Of a DNA stretch of 64,000 bases, positions 8,649 through 17,515 are shown piece by piece. Under the pieces are notes generated by a model. It saw only the letters and a program-made list of their open reading frames with translations, searched no databases and had not been told where the DNA came from. The translations under genes were made by a program, and so were the position numbers. The number at the start of each line of letters is the position of its first letter. Within the stretch, counting starts at the first letter, position 1. The stretch is from Lachnospiraceae bacterium (GTDB lineage Bacteria; Bacillota; Clostridia; Lachnospirales; Lachnospiraceae). The stretch is taken from positions 124,001-188,000 of the forward strand of contig JAFUNC010000012.1 in assembly GCA_017473115.1 (NCBI GenBank), given 5' to 3'.

Positions 8649-9401
8649 ATGAATAAAGGATATATTCACTCAATCGAAACCTTCGGTGCCGTTGACGGCC
8701 CGGGGGTTCGATTTGTAATATTCTTTCAAGGTTGCCCTATGCGTTGTGCATATTGTCATAATCCTGACACTTGGAAACCAAACGTTGGCGAAGAGCATAG
8801 TGTCGAAGAATTGTGGGAACGTTTTGAACGCAACCGCGCCTTTTATGGCAACGGTGGAGTAACCGCTACCGGTGGCGAACCCTTGATGCAGATTGATTTT
8901 TTAATTGAACTTTTTACGAAGTTTCACGAAAATGGTGTTCACACCTGTCTGGATACATCAGGCATCTGTCACAACCCGAACAATCCGGAATGGCTCAAAA
9001 AATTGGATGCACTTTTAAAAGTCACCGATTTGATAATGCTTGACCTAAAGCATATTGATGATGAAAAACATCATAAACTTACCGGTCATTCCAACAAAAA
9101 CATTCTTGCTTTTGCACGATATTTATCAGAAAAAGGAGAAGATATGTGGGTGCGCCATGTCTTAGTTCCCACCGTTACGGATTCGAACGAAGACCTGTAC
9201 CGCTTAGGTGCATTTTTAGGCGAATTAACCACACTTCATGCATTGGATATCCTTCCTTATCATACTATGGGCATTCCCAAATATGAGAAATTAGGTATTC
9301 CCTATCCACTGAAGGATGTTCCCGCAGCGGATAAGTCCCTGGTTCTTGAAAAAAAGCAGATTGTGTTAAGAGCAATTAGTGAAACAAAACAGAATATTTA
9401 A
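8649..9401 (+). CDS. pflA: Pyruvate formate-lyase activating enzyme
   Basis: 250 residues, normal length. It is a radical SAM enzyme that uses a 4Fe-4S cluster and S-adenosylmethionine to make the glycyl radical on PflB. The cluster motif is C29-x3-C33-x2-C36 (GCPMRCAYCHNPDTW). The ATGGEPLMQ segment is the usual GGE SAM-binding motif. It lies 7 bases after pflB. The same enzyme could also charge the stand-alone glycyl radical protein at 52668, which has the same radical loop; that is inference. No terminator is obvious before the ferredoxin promoter. Confidence 0.96.
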   Translation: MNKGYIHSIETFGAVDGPGVRFVIFFQGCPMRCAYCHNPDTWKPNVGEEHSVEELWERFERNRAFYGNGGVTATGGEPLMQIDFLIELFTKFHENGVHTCLDTSGICHNPNNPEWLKKLDALLKVTDLIMLDLKHIDDEKHHKLTGHSNKNILAFARYLSEKGEDMWVRHVLVPTVTDSNEDLYRLGAFLGELTTLHALDILPYHTMGIPKYEKLGIPYPLKDVPAADKSLVLEKKQIVLRAISETKQNI

Positions 9402-9451
9402 TATTATACAAAAATTTGTAAACATATCACTGTTAGGTTGTTTTTAACCAC

Positions 9452-9480
9452 TTGATATTCATAATTTTTTGTATTAAAAT
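9452..9480 (+). promoter_or_regulatory. Promoter of the ferredoxin gene
   Basis: TTGATA, 17 bases, TAAAAT at 9475-9480, about 50 bases before the start codon at 9531. Confidence 0.75.
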
Positions 9481-9530
9481 AGTTATAGGCTTAGAAAAGC
9501 ATATTCGTATTATTCAAGGAGGGTTTGAAC

Positions 9531-9701
9531 ATGGCATATGTAATTGGTGATTCTTGTGTATCTTGTGGCGCATGCGCAGCACAGTGCCCCGTAGAAGCTA
9601 TCAGCGAAGGCGCTGACAAGTATGTAATTGATGCTGATGCTTGCATCGATTGCGGCGGATGTGCAGATGCTTGTCCTGCAGAAGCTATCACAGAAGGTTA
9701 A
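9531..9701 (+). CDS. 2[4Fe-4S] ferredoxin (clostridial type)
   Basis: 56 residues, the size of classic clostridial ferredoxins. Two cluster motifs are plain: CVSCGACAAQCP in the first half and CIDCGGCADACP in the second. Each has C-x2-C-x2-C-x3-C-P. The start ATG follows CAAGGAGGGTTTGAAC. It is a soluble low-potential electron carrier for pyruvate oxidation, hydrogenases and radical SAM enzymes. It has its own promoter and terminator. Its position behind pflBA may be chance, although PflA needs a low-potential electron donor. Confidence 0.95.
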   Translation: MAYVIGDSCVSCGACAAQCPVEAISEGADKYVIDADACIDCGGCADACPAEAITEG

Positions 9702-9723
9702 TTGAATAAAAACATACAGAAGG

Positions 9724-9752
9724 AAGCATTCACCAAAGTGAATGCTTTTTTC
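9724..9752. terminator. Terminator of the ferredoxin gene, overlapping the 3' end of the MerR gene
   Basis: GAAGCATTCAC-CAAA-GTGAATGCTTTTTTC. The stem and T run lie inside the last codons of the converging gene that ends at 9730, so the hairpin is also coding sequence on the other strand. Confidence 0.8.
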
Positions 9753-10404
9753 TTTTATTCGGTAATTTTTCACGAAGCAGTTCATCAATGCGTGTATAGT
9801 GCGTATTCTCTCTTTCGACTCGCATTTTTTCACGCTCTTCCTCCCTCTCCTCCTGCATGCGGAACTGATAGTCCATCTCCTTTTGCACAATTTCTTTTAT
9901 ATCATTTCCTAATTCACGATTGTTTTCACTCACTGCTTCTGCAATCATTGCCCTTAAAAGCATCTGTAAGCGGTACGCTTTCTCCTGCTTGTCCTCTTCA
10001 TCCGCAATATTTGCACTTCTTTGGGGTTTTAACCGATTGGAATTTAAAAGCATTAATTGGGGCGATATTTCATCCCTTGCTTCCCTTGATTCTATGGTTA
10101 CTACTTTCTCTGCACTACTTTTACCCGTATTTCTTTCAAACAGTGTTTTCTTATCTGCTGCCTCTGCTCCTTTTACCACACCCTGTTTTTCCAAAAGATT
10201 ACGAATCGCTTTCAACTGCAATCCTTCCTCTTTTAATTCTTTAATATAAATAAAACGTTCAATATCCTCCTTGGTATAATAGCGATGTCCCTGCTCATTT
10301 CTTTTTACCGGAAGATTTAATTCCTCCTCCCAATAACGCAAAACATGATTTTCAACTTTTACCTCTTTAGCCGCCTCCGAAATATAAAACATAGTTTGTA
10401 CCAT
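9730..10404 (-). CDS. MerR-family transcriptional regulator
   Basis: 224 residues. The N-terminal winged-helix domain is clear: FYISEAAKEVKVENHVLRYW, then LPVKRNEQGHRYYTKEDIERF and a helix ending in LLEKQ. The rest (about 75-224) is charged and helical with a likely coiled coil rich in Glu and Arg, as in a chromosome- or phage-type MerR subgroup that lacks the ligand domain of metal sensors. There are no Cys residues for metal binding. Target genes are unknown. Its 3' end overlaps the ferredoxin terminator. It is transcribed in the same direction as dnaB but upstream genes end with a terminator at 10501-10537. Confidence 0.8.
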   Translation of the reverse strand: MVQTMFYISEAAKEVKVENHVLRYWEEELNLPVKRNEQGHRYYTKEDIERFIYIKELKEEGLQLKAIRNLLEKQGVVKGAEAADKKTLFERNTGKSSAEKVVTIESREARDEISPQLMLLNSNRLKPQRSANIADEEDKQEKAYRLQMLLRAMIAEAVSENNRELGNDIKEIVQKEMDYQFRMQEEREEEREKMRVERENTHYTRIDELLREKLPNKRKKHSLW

Positions 10405-10500
10405 TGTTGTTTGACTCCTTTCCTATTCATAAAATAAATGATGATTCTTTCAAAATTCGTTTATCTTATGTTCACACCTACATCTCTCCTCATGCAATGA

Positions 10501-10537
10501 AAAAAGAACAAACCACCAAATGATTTGTTCTTTTCTT
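10501..10537 (-). terminator. Terminator after dnaB
   Basis: Minus strand: AAAAGAACAAA and TTTGTTCTTTT form the stem, followed by further T. It closes the gdpP-rplI-dnaB unit. Confidence 0.8.
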
Positions 10538-10553
10538 TCGTACATTCATGCGC

Positions 10554-11885
10554 TTATTTCGCAAGATTCTTGAATTGTGTATAATCCGGCAACCATGCCA
10601 GTTCAATCGTACCAATGGGGCCGTTACGCTGTTTTGCAATAATAATTTCTGCCACATTAGGCTTGTCCGTATCTTTATTATAATAATCGTCTCGATATAT
10701 GAACATTACCACGTCAGCATCCTGTTCAATGGCACCTGATTCACGCAAATCAGACATCATAGGTCTGTGGTCCGGTCTCTCTTCCACCTTACGGCTCAAC
10801 TGTGATAAAGCAATGACAGGGACATTTAACTCTCTGGCAAGCGCCTTTAAAGAACGTGAGATATCCGAAACTTCCTGCTGTCTGGAATCTGTTTTACCGC
10901 TACCGGTCATCAACTGCAAATAGTCGATCATAATCATATCAAGACCATGCTCTAACTTAAATTTACGGCACTTGGAACGAAGTTCCGAAATACTGATACT
11001 ACCGGTATCGTCAATAATCAACTTGGCATTGGCAACTTCCAAAGCACCTTCTACCAATTGTGCCCATTCTTTATCGGACATTTTACCGGTTCGTAAGTTC
11101 TGCGAGTTTACTTTGGATTCCATAGCAAACAAACGGTTTACCAACTGTTCCTTGGACATTTCCAAACTGAATACCGCTACCGACTTCTGGCATTTTAGAG
11201 CCGCATGAAGGGCTATATTCAACGCAAACGCCGTTTTACCCATAGAAGGACGTGCAGCAATCAAAATCAGGTCAGAAGGCTGAAAGCCGGCCGTAGAATA
11301 ATCCAAATCCGTAAATCCGGTCGGTACACCTGTGATGGCACCTTTATTCTTTGCTGCCTTTTCAATCATTTCCAAGGCATTCATAACAACCTGTTTAATC
11401 GGCACAAAGTCTCCGGTATTACGTTTCTGAACGATTTCAAAAATCTTCTTTTCCGTTTCTTCCAAAATCGTTTCTACATCGTCTTTTCCCGTATAGCAGG
11501 TATCCGAAATCTGTTCCGTAGTGCGAATCAACTTGCGCAAAACCGCTTTCTGCTGTACAATCTGCGCATAATCTTCCACCTTAGCCGAAGTATAAACCAT
11601 ATCCATAATATCACGGACATAATCCAAACTGCTGACTTCAGGCGGAGCACCTTTTTCTTTTAATTTATTCTGTAATACTACCAAATCTACAGAGCCGCCG
11701 GTGCTTCCCTGCAATTCAACAATCGTATCAAAAAGCAAGCCATATTTTTTATTATAAAAATCATCACCGGTAATCATTTCCGCTGCCGAAGTAATGGCTT
11801 CTGCATCCATCAACATGGCACCGAGTACTGCTTGCTCTGCCTCCGTAGAATGTGGTAATACTCTTTTTACTACCATTTCATCCAT
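10554..11885 (-). CDS. dnaB: Replicative DNA helicase DnaB
   Basis: 443 residues, standard length. The N-terminal domain (about 1-110, beginning LPHSTEAEQAVLGAMLMDAE) mediates hexamer and primase contacts. A linker follows, then the RecA-like motor domain with Walker A ARPSMGKTAF, Walker B LDMIMIDYLQLM and the SRQQEVSDISRSLKALA region. It unwinds DNA at the replication fork. The start is the ATG at 11885 behind AAGGGGAACTACA; MVVKR four codons later is a possible alternative. The order gdpP-rplI-dnaB is conserved in many Firmicutes. In Bacillus subtilis this helicase is called DnaC. Confidence 0.97.
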   Translation of the reverse strand: MDEMVVKRVLPHSTEAEQAVLGAMLMDAEAITSAAEMITGDDFYNKKYGLLFDTIVELQGSTGGSVDLVVLQNKLKEKGAPPEVSSLDYVRDIMDMVYTSAKVEDYAQIVQQKAVLRKLIRTTEQISDTCYTGKDDVETILEETEKKIFEIVQKRNTGDFVPIKQVVMNALEMIEKAAKNKGAITGVPTGFTDLDYSTAGFQPSDLILIAARPSMGKTAFALNIALHAALKCQKSVAVFSLEMSKEQLVNRLFAMESKVNSQNLRTGKMSDKEWAQLVEGALEVANAKLIIDDTGSISISELRSKCRKFKLEHGLDMIMIDYLQLMTGSGKTDSRQQEVSDISRSLKALARELNVPVIALSQLSRKVEERPDHRPMMSDLRESGAIEQDADVVMFIYRDDYYNKDTDKPNVAEIIIAKQRNGPIGTIELAWLPDYTQFKNLAK

Positions 11886-11897
11886 TGTAGTTCCCCT

Positions 11898-12347
11898 TTA
11901 TTTTGCAGCATCTACCTTAACACTTAATTTGGCAGTTACCTTAGTATGAAGTTTAACGGGAACTTCAAAACTGCCGATACTCTTAATAGAATCTGCCAAC
12001 TGGATTTTCTTTTTATCCACTTCCTTACCAAACTGCATCTGAAGCGCTTGCGCAATTTCCTTTGCAGTTACAGCACCGAACACCTTGCCGCCTTCACCTG
12101 CTTTTACCGTAACAACGACTGTAATTTCTTCCAGTTCCTTGCCCAAAGCAACCGCAGCATCATATTGCTCCTTGGCAATCTTTTCCTGATTTGCCTTCTG
12201 CAATTTTAAATCATTCTTATTCGCTTCATTGGCTTCTACACCCAACTTTTTCTTTAAGATAAAATTTCTGGCATAGCCGTCGCTTACCTCTACCATATCT
12301 CCCTTTTTTCCAAGGGCTTTTACATCCTGCAATAAAATTACTTTCAT
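11898..12347 (-). CDS. rplI: 50S ribosomal protein L9
   Basis: 149 residues, full length. The N-terminal RNA-binding domain ([20 protein letters not shown], then [16 protein letters not shown]) is joined by a long helix to the C-terminal domain ([16 protein letters not shown]). It binds 23S rRNA at the base of the L1 stalk. It lies 12 bases before dnaB and 92 bases after gdpP, so it is part of one operon. Confidence 0.97.
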   Translation of the reverse strand: MKVILLQDVKALGKKGDMVEVSDGYARNFILKKKLGVEANEANKNDLKLQKANQEKIAKEQYDAAVALGKELEEITVVVTVKAGEGGKVFGAVTAKEIAQALQMQFGKEVDKKKIQLADSIKSIGSFEVPVKLHTKVTAKLSVKVDAAK

Positions 12348-12439
12348 CTTTCTTCTCTCCGTTCCTGCTTAAGACATTTTCCTAAGCAGTTCTATTGTAA
12401 ACTTTTTCTTTTATAAAATATATAGAGTTCTGGTTAAAA

Positions 12440-14485
12440 CTAAATATCTTTGTTTTCAATCATTTCATCCAAAGTTTCCTGCAGACGTTTAACCGCCTCG
12501 TCTACACCCACTTCGGTAAACTGTGCACCTGCAATGTTCATATGACCACCGCCACCAAGTCTTTCCATTACAATCTGAACGTTCAACTCATCAATGGAAC
12601 GGGCACTTAAATATACCTTACCTTGATATTCCGTAAATACAAAACTTGCCTTTACGCCGTTGATGTTCAACAATTCATTGGCCGCTTGCGCCGCCACAAT
12701 CGTAGGACTTTCACAACCGGAACCGTCACACACGGAAATCGCGTAGTCATTACGATAAATCATGGTGTCGCGGATGGTTTTCGCCTTTGCCATATATTCA
12801 GACGCCTCTTCGCGGAATAATTTACGCACACGGGTCACATCCGCACCGCTACGACGTAAAAATGCCGCTGCTTCAAAGGTTCGTACACCTGTCTTCGTCA
12901 TAAAATTATTGGTATCAATCATAATGCCGGAATACAGGCAATCCGCCTCAATCGACTTGATTTTAGCACCGGTATCCACGTACTGAAGAATTTCCGCTAC
13001 CATTTCACAAGCAGAGGATGCATAGGGCTCCACATAGGAAAGCGTTGCATTATCAATGGTTTCCTCGCCCTGTCTGTGATGATCCAACACTACGATTGCT
13101 TTACAATTCTTTAGAAGTTCCGGACACTCGGTAATGGAAGGCTTATTAATATCTACCACAACCAAAACTGCATTATTGCCGACCTTTTCCAATGCTTCCT
13201 GGCTGGTAAGAATCATATCTTCATCATAATCAGCACTCTGCGTAAAAAGTTCTACCATAGGACGCAAAGACGTATTAACGTCATTCATAACAATATGCGC
13301 CTTACGTTGCATGGATTTTGCAATAGTATAAATACCCACTGCCGCACCAAAACTGTCTGCATCGGGAAGTCTGTGTCCCATAACAAACAACTGGTCTTTG
13401 GCTTCGATAATTTCCTTTAACGCTTGAGCTTTTACACGGGCTTTTACGCGGGTACTCTTCTCCACCTGTTGGCTCTTTCCGCCAAAATACTGAATATTAC
13501 CGGGAATTTTTACAACAGCCTGGTCACCACCGCGTCCCAATGCCAAGTCAATAGCCGCACGGGCAAATTCGGTATTCTGACTGTAACTCAATCCGCCAAG
13601 ACCGATACCGATACTTAAGGTAACCGCTATTTCATTACCGATATTTACGGTTTTAACATCTTCCAGAATCTCAAACTTTGCTTCTTTTAACTGTGCCACG
13701 GCTTTTTTACGAAGAATCAATAAATACTTGTCCTTCTCAAGTTTACGAACAATACCATCCACAGACGCAATATACTTATTTATCTTACGGTCAATCAACG
13801 CAAGCAAAAGGGAGCGGCGCACTTCTTCAACACCTTCCAATGCTTCTTCGTAATTGTCCAAATAAATCATACCTACAGCAAGACTCTGATCATCGATTTC
13901 CTGCAAAGCAATCTTCAATGCAGTTTCATCAAACAAATATAAGCCAATGATAAAACTTTCATTCTCATCCGTTTCTATCATCTCATTATTCTGAATCATA
14001 TCATCAATGCTGATTCGTTTCATTTTCGCAAGAAAATCTCTCTCACCGTATGCAATCTCATACTGAACTTCCTCTTCCTCAATCGGAAGTTTGTCCATTG
14101 TGATGGACGGAAAAAGATTGGTAACAGATTTGTTATATCCACGTTCTTCCTCCACCAATTTTTCAAATTCAGCATTGGTCCAAAGTACCTTTCCGGTTTG
14201 GTCCAAAAGGGCATGAGGCAACTGAAGTTCGCGGAGAATCTGACGCTGTACCTGTCCGTACTCCGTAGCAAAACTAATCAATTCGTTCATGAGAAACTGT
14301 CTGCTTCGTATATTTGCAAAAAGCAAACCGCCAAAATATAAGATTACAAATATATTCAAAATGATTCCCGCTCTGTAATCCAGGAAATAAAATCCGATGG
14401 TCATAGCAGCAAGAATCACACCCAGAACATACAATGTTATTTTATATGTGCGAAATCTTCCCTTAAGTTTTACATTCTTTGACAT
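12440..14485 (-). CDS. gdpP: Cyclic-di-AMP phosphodiesterase GdpP
   Basis: 681 residues from the ATG at 14485 (GAGGGTTGCT ahead); the open frame extends further upstream, but a TATAAT at 14555-14560 lies in it, so the later start is preferred. Two membrane helices near the N-terminus are followed by a PAS-like domain, a degenerate GGDEF domain, and the DHH/DHHA1 phosphodiesterase. Catalytic signatures are GHRLPDADSFGA, VVDINKP, DHHRQG and GGGGHMNIAGAQ. It hydrolyses c-di-AMP to pApA at the inner face of the membrane. KtrA/KtrB, known c-di-AMP-controlled K+ uptake proteins, are encoded at 35.5-37.5 kb. Confidence 0.95.
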   Translation of the reverse strand: MSKNVKLKGRFRTYKITLYVLGVILAAMTIGFYFLDYRAGIILNIFVILYFGGLLFANIRSRQFLMNELISFATEYGQVQRQILRELQLPHALLDQTGKVLWTNAEFEKLVEEERGYNKSVTNLFPSITMDKLPIEEEEVQYEIAYGERDFLAKMKRISIDDMIQNNEMIETDENESFIIGLYLFDETALKIALQEIDDQSLAVGMIYLDNYEEALEGVEEVRRSLLLALIDRKINKYIASVDGIVRKLEKDKYLLILRKKAVAQLKEAKFEILEDVKTVNIGNEIAVTLSIGIGLGGLSYSQNTEFARAAIDLALGRGGDQAVVKIPGNIQYFGGKSQQVEKSTRVKARVKAQALKEIIEAKDQLFVMGHRLPDADSFGAAVGIYTIAKSMQRKAHIVMNDVNTSLRPMVELFTQSADYDEDMILTSQEALEKVGNNAVLVVVDINKPSITECPELLKNCKAIVVLDHHRQGEETIDNATLSYVEPYASSACEMVAEILQYVDTGAKIKSIEADCLYSGIMIDTNNFMTKTGVRTFEAAAFLRRSGADVTRVRKLFREEASEYMAKAKTIRDTMIYRNDYAISVCDGSGCESPTIVAAQAANELLNINGVKASFVFTEYQGKVYLSARSIDELNVQIVMERLGGGGHMNIAGAQFTEVGVDEAVKRLQETLDEMIENKDI

Positions 14486-14693
14486 AGCAACCCTCTTATT
14501 ATCTTTCGTCCTGCTATTAATACCTTCATCGTATGAACGAATCCATACGCTATGATTATACCATTTTCCCGTGAGAACTTCCATAACATTATTTTGATTG
14601 TCTTCGTATTTTTTCACTATATTTAGCGTCAATCTGACAAAGTTCGATAATTCACCCGGTAATGTACTTAATTTCTCCATTAAACAATATCTT

Positions 14694-14736
14694 TATAAAA
14701 ATAACCCTCCTTACCGGAATGTCCGGTAAAGAGGGT
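14694..14736 (-). terminator. Terminator of the SGNH hydrolase gene
   Basis: On the minus strand ACCCTCTTTACCGG-ACATT-CCGGTAAGGAGGGT followed by TATTTTTAT. It separates this gene from gdpP. Confidence 0.8.
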
Positions 14737-14775
14737 ACATATCAAAAAACGACAGCCTTTATTTTTCATCAATTT

Positions 14776-16152
14776 CTATTGTATTTTTTGCGCTATTTTG
14801 CTACCAAACAAAAACCTGCCTTCTTCATTGAAATGACATCCATCACTTAATAATTCATTCCAATTCTCTTCTGAAATTGGCAATTCATTATAATTATCTA
14901 TAACGTCGATGTCCATTTCTTCAGCTACTTTATTGATTATATCTGCGTAATCTTTTAATACTCCGCCGTTTTCTCCCATTATCTGACGACCGTAATCGCA
15001 CTGTATTGTAAAATTGGGAGTACAGATTACGATTTCCGCATCCGGATATGCCTCTCTTATTTTCTGAATTATGCTTCGCATTGCTCCTTCAAAACTTTTT
15101 TCATCATCGCCGCATAGGGCGCATCCTTCAAAATAATCATTAAGCCCTAAATTAATGATAAACATTACTTTTCGATTCCCGTCTCGGTTCACAAAATTAT
15201 AACAATCTTCATATATATGATGTTCCTTAGGTAACGCAGACAAATCCCCGGTAATTAACGCATCTGCCACAACATTAGCCGACAAAAATCTACCCCAGAC
15301 AGTTGTCGCACACTGTCCTCCTATACTGCAATTATATGTATTTGCATTGGTCAAGCCGTTAACGACTCCGGGAATAGACATACTGTCGGTATAATTTCCG
15401 AAAATACTGTCCCCCAGAAACACAATGTCATAACCACTACCATCCGCATAGACAATCGGTTCATCCCTATATGTACTGATTAACTGCCTCATGTCGTCCA
15501 TACAGTCTTGCACTTTTTCCGGTTGTAAAAGGTATTTATGTTTATAATCACTTACACACATCAACCGAAGCGATACCGATATGTTGGTAAGATTTTCTGC
15601 TTCATAATTAGCAGGATTACATACCAGCCACTCTTCATTACCAAAAAAATACACCCTTGCATTAGGCAAAGTATATACTGACTCATAAAATTTCTGATAC
15701 TTGTCTATTACTTTGCCACACTCAGTCTCATTCATACTTGTCCAATACTGAATTTGCGGATGAAAAAGCACAATTTCATACATAATCGTGGGATTTTCCT
15801 GTATCATTTGGGCAATATCTGCATTATTTGTTTTCTGCGGATCAACTCCCAGATAAATTGTTGTTACTGCATTGGAAGAATTATTAATCTGACGCATATA
15901 CAATTGCATCATCTTAGTATTCGGAATTTCATATTCACATTTTACAGTCGTCATTCCTCTATATGTTTTATAATCTTCTTCATAATAATTATCAATCGGA
16001 TACATCGACATAAAAACAGTATCATACGTTTCTCCTGCCAAACGCTTTAAATCCGGTCTTACCTGAAGATATACATATATTATAAATACCAACACTATAA
16101 TTAAAATAATGGTTAGCACACTTGCAAACCAAACGCTCCTTTGTCTCTTCAT
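14776..16152 (-). CDS. Membrane-anchored SGNH/GDSL-type hydrolase
   Basis: 458 residues. One N-terminal membrane helix (about 9-30) is followed by a long extracytoplasmic part. The second half carries the SGNH blocks: IVFLGDSIFGNY (nucleophile Ser), LGLNDYFEG (Gly and Asn of blocks II-III), and DGCHFNEEG (catalytic Asp and His). The first part (about 40-230) is unassigned. Such enzymes deacylate or de-esterify cell-surface sugars or wall polymers; the DHHW/AlgX-like group is closest in layout, but the substrate cannot be read from sequence. It is a single-gene unit with its own promoter and terminator between the rpsR and gdpP operons. Confidence 0.75.
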   Translation of the reverse strand: MKRQRSVWFASVLTIILIIVLVFIIYVYLQVRPDLKRLAGETYDTVFMSMYPIDNYYEEDYKTYRGMTTVKCEYEIPNTKMMQLYMRQINNSSNAVTTIYLGVDPQKTNNADIAQMIQENPTIMYEIVLFHPQIQYWTSMNETECGKVIDKYQKFYESVYTLPNARVYFFGNEEWLVCNPANYEAENLTNISVSLRLMCVSDYKHKYLLQPEKVQDCMDDMRQLISTYRDEPIVYADGSGYDIVFLGDSIFGNYTDSMSIPGVVNGLTNANTYNCSIGGQCATTVWGRFLSANVVADALITGDLSALPKEHHIYEDCYNFVNRDGNRKVMFIINLGLNDYFEGCALCGDDEKSFEGAMRSIIQKIREAYPDAEIVICTPNFTIQCDYGRQIMGENGGVLKDYADIINKVAEEMDIDVIDNYNELPISEENWNELLSDGCHFNEEGRFLFGSKIAQKIQ

Positions 16153-16187
16153 ATAGCCTTACCTATCATTTGCATTTTATATATTGT

Positions 16188-16216
16188 ATTATATCTTATC
16201 GTAATATTGGGGTCAA
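16188..16216 (-). promoter_or_regulatory. Promoter of the SGNH hydrolase gene
   Basis: Minus strand TTGACC, 17 bases, TATAAT, about 35 bases before the start at 16152. Confidence 0.75.
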
Positions 16217-16245
16217 TAAAAGCAATGATTCCTTTTTACTTAAAT

Positions 16246-16279
16246 AAAAAACCGATTGCTATTTCAACAATCGGTTTTA
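16246..16279 (-). terminator. Terminator of the rpsF-ssb-rpsR operon
   Basis: Minus strand AAACCGATTG-TTGAAATAG-CAATCGGTTT followed by TTTATTT, eight bases past the rpsR stop. Confidence 0.8.
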
Positions 16280-16286
16280 AATCATA

Positions 16287-16550
16287 TTAATCTACTGAAT
16301 AAGGCATAAGTGCAACGTGACGTGCTCTCTTGATAGCAACTGTCAATGCTCTCTGATGCTTTGCACAGTTTCCGGTGATTCTTCTGGGAAGAATCTTACC
16401 TCTTTCGGATACGTATCTCTTTAACTTAGCAGTATCCTTGTAACTAATAACATTATCCTTGCCACAGAAAACGCAAACTTTCTTTCTTCTGCGCATTCCG
16501 CCTTTTCTCTTCATGGGAGAATCGGATTTATCTGCTTTAACGAATGCCAT
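16287..16550 (-). CDS. rpsR: 30S ribosomal protein S18
   Basis: 87 residues. The core is typical: [17 protein letters not shown], then [20 protein letters not shown] and the [12 protein letters not shown] tail. It keeps C-x2-C and a later Cys, as in the zinc-type S18 of many Clostridia. It binds with S6 to the central domain of 16S rRNA. It is the last gene of the rpsF-ssb-rpsR operon. Confidence 0.97.
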   Translation of the reverse strand: MAFVKADKSDSPMKRKGGMRRRKKVCVFCGKDNVISYKDTAKLKRYVSERGKILPRRITGNCAKHQRALTVAIKRARHVALMPYSVD

Positions 16551-16582
16551 AATATTGCCTCCTATCTGAAATCCATAAACAC

Positions 16583-17023
16583 TTAACTAAAAGGTAATTC
16601 CTCAACGATTCCTTCCGGAATGCTCATAAAATCGCCATCTGCTGCTGCAGGTGCGCTATTTCTGCTGTAATTACCTGAACCCCCGTCGCTTGAAGAAGCA
16701 TTCTTGCTCTCAGCGAACTCCTGTTCTTCCGCTACAACATCTGTTGTATAAACCTTCTGACCATCTTTGTTGACATAGCTACCGGTCTGAATACGTCCGG
16801 TTACTAAAACCTTCGTTCCCTTGTGTAAGTATTTCTCAGCAAATTCACCGGCCTTACCGAATGCAACAATATTGATAAAATCAGTATTGTTATCGTCGTT
16901 TCCGCGGTTAAATCTTCTATCAACTGCAAGTGAGTATCTGGCAATTGCCATTGAATTCTCACCCTGTGAATATCTTACATCGGGATCTCTGGTCAAACGA
17001 CCCATAAGAATAACTTTATTCAT
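16583..17023 (-). CDS. ssb: Single-stranded DNA-binding protein
   Basis: 146 residues. The OB fold occupies about 1-105 ([20 protein letters not shown], later [20 protein letters not shown]). A short Ser/Gly/Ala-rich linker follows, then the tail [13 protein letters not shown]. The usual SSB tip ends in a terminal Phe after acidic residues (DDDIPF); here a Ser follows the Phe and the acidic run is only Glu-Glu. The stop codon TAA directly follows AGT, so this is not a misread end. It lies between rpsF and rpsR as in most Firmicutes. Confidence 0.95.
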   Translation of the reverse strand: MNKVILMGRLTRDPDVRYSQGENSMAIARYSLAVDRRFNRGNDDNNTDFINIVAFGKAGEFAEKYLHKGTKVLVTGRIQTGSYVNKDGQKVYTTDVVAEEQEFAESKNASSSDGGSGNYSRNSAPAAADGDFMSIPEGIVEELPFS

Positions 17024-17038
17024 TTATTAACCTTCTTT

Positions 17039-17329
17039 CTATGCTTCGTCCTGTCTAACGCACAAATATCTGATTACATTGTCCATGATACGAACACGGT
17101 TTTCGATTTCGATGGGCGCAGTAGATTCAGCTTCGAAAGCGATGAAATAGTAGTATCCTTCACGCATCTTCTGGATTTCGTAAGCTAATAACTTCTTACC
17201 CCAGTCGTCTACGTTAGTAATGGTACCACCGAATCTTTCGATGAGAGCCTTGCACTTGTCTACAACAGCTACTCTTTCATCTTCTTCGATTTTAGCATTG
17301 ACAACAACAGCTAATTCATACTTGTTCAT
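17039..17329 (-). CDS. rpsF: 30S ribosomal protein S6
   Basis: 96 residues, full length. It begins MNKYELAVVVNAKIEEDERV and shows the family's WGKKLLAYEIQKMREGYYYF segment and the RVIRYL-like end (NVIRYLCVRQDEA). It pairs with S18 on 16S rRNA. It is first in the rpsF-ssb-rpsR operon, behind a strong promoter and a leader hairpin that may bind the S6-S18 complex. Confidence 0.97.
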   Translation of the reverse strand: MNKYELAVVVNAKIEEDERVAVVDKCKALIERFGGTITNVDDWGKKLLAYEIQKMREGYYYFIAFEAESTAPIEIENRVRIMDNVIRYLCVRQDEA

Positions 17330-17357
17330 GCTTGTTACCTCCTTTTGGTCTCTGGCC

Positions 17358-17383
17358 CCTTGCTTTTTATGCAGGGAGCAAGG
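17358..17383 (-). promoter_or_regulatory. Leader hairpin of rpsF operon, putative S6:S18 autoregulatory RNA
   Basis: In the minus-strand leader CCTTGC and GCAAGG pair around a 14-base loop, followed by GGCCAGAGACC and then the AGGAGG ribosome site. rpsF leaders in many bacteria carry an RNA bound by the S6-S18 dimer. The location fits that element, but I could not match its conserved core with certainty. Confidence 0.4.
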
Positions 17384-17407
17384 AATTTTATTACATCACG
17401 GAAAATC

Positions 17408-17436
17408 ATAATAGCACACTTTTCAAGGGTTTTCAA
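17408..17436 (-). promoter_or_regulatory. Promoter of the rpsF operon
   Basis: Minus strand TTGAAA, 17 bases, TATTAT, placed about 80 bases before the rpsF start. Confidence 0.75.
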
Positions 17437-17515
17437 GCACTTTTTAACTTTTATGCCATAATTTTCCGCAGGTTTCCGTATTTTAATTCAATCATTCATC
17501 CGACCTCCGGACTTT

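Noticed and set aside
9702-10244. 180-codon plus-strand frame opposite the MerR gene
   Set aside because: Antisense shadow of a clear MerR protein; Pro/Ser/Leu-rich mirror composition.
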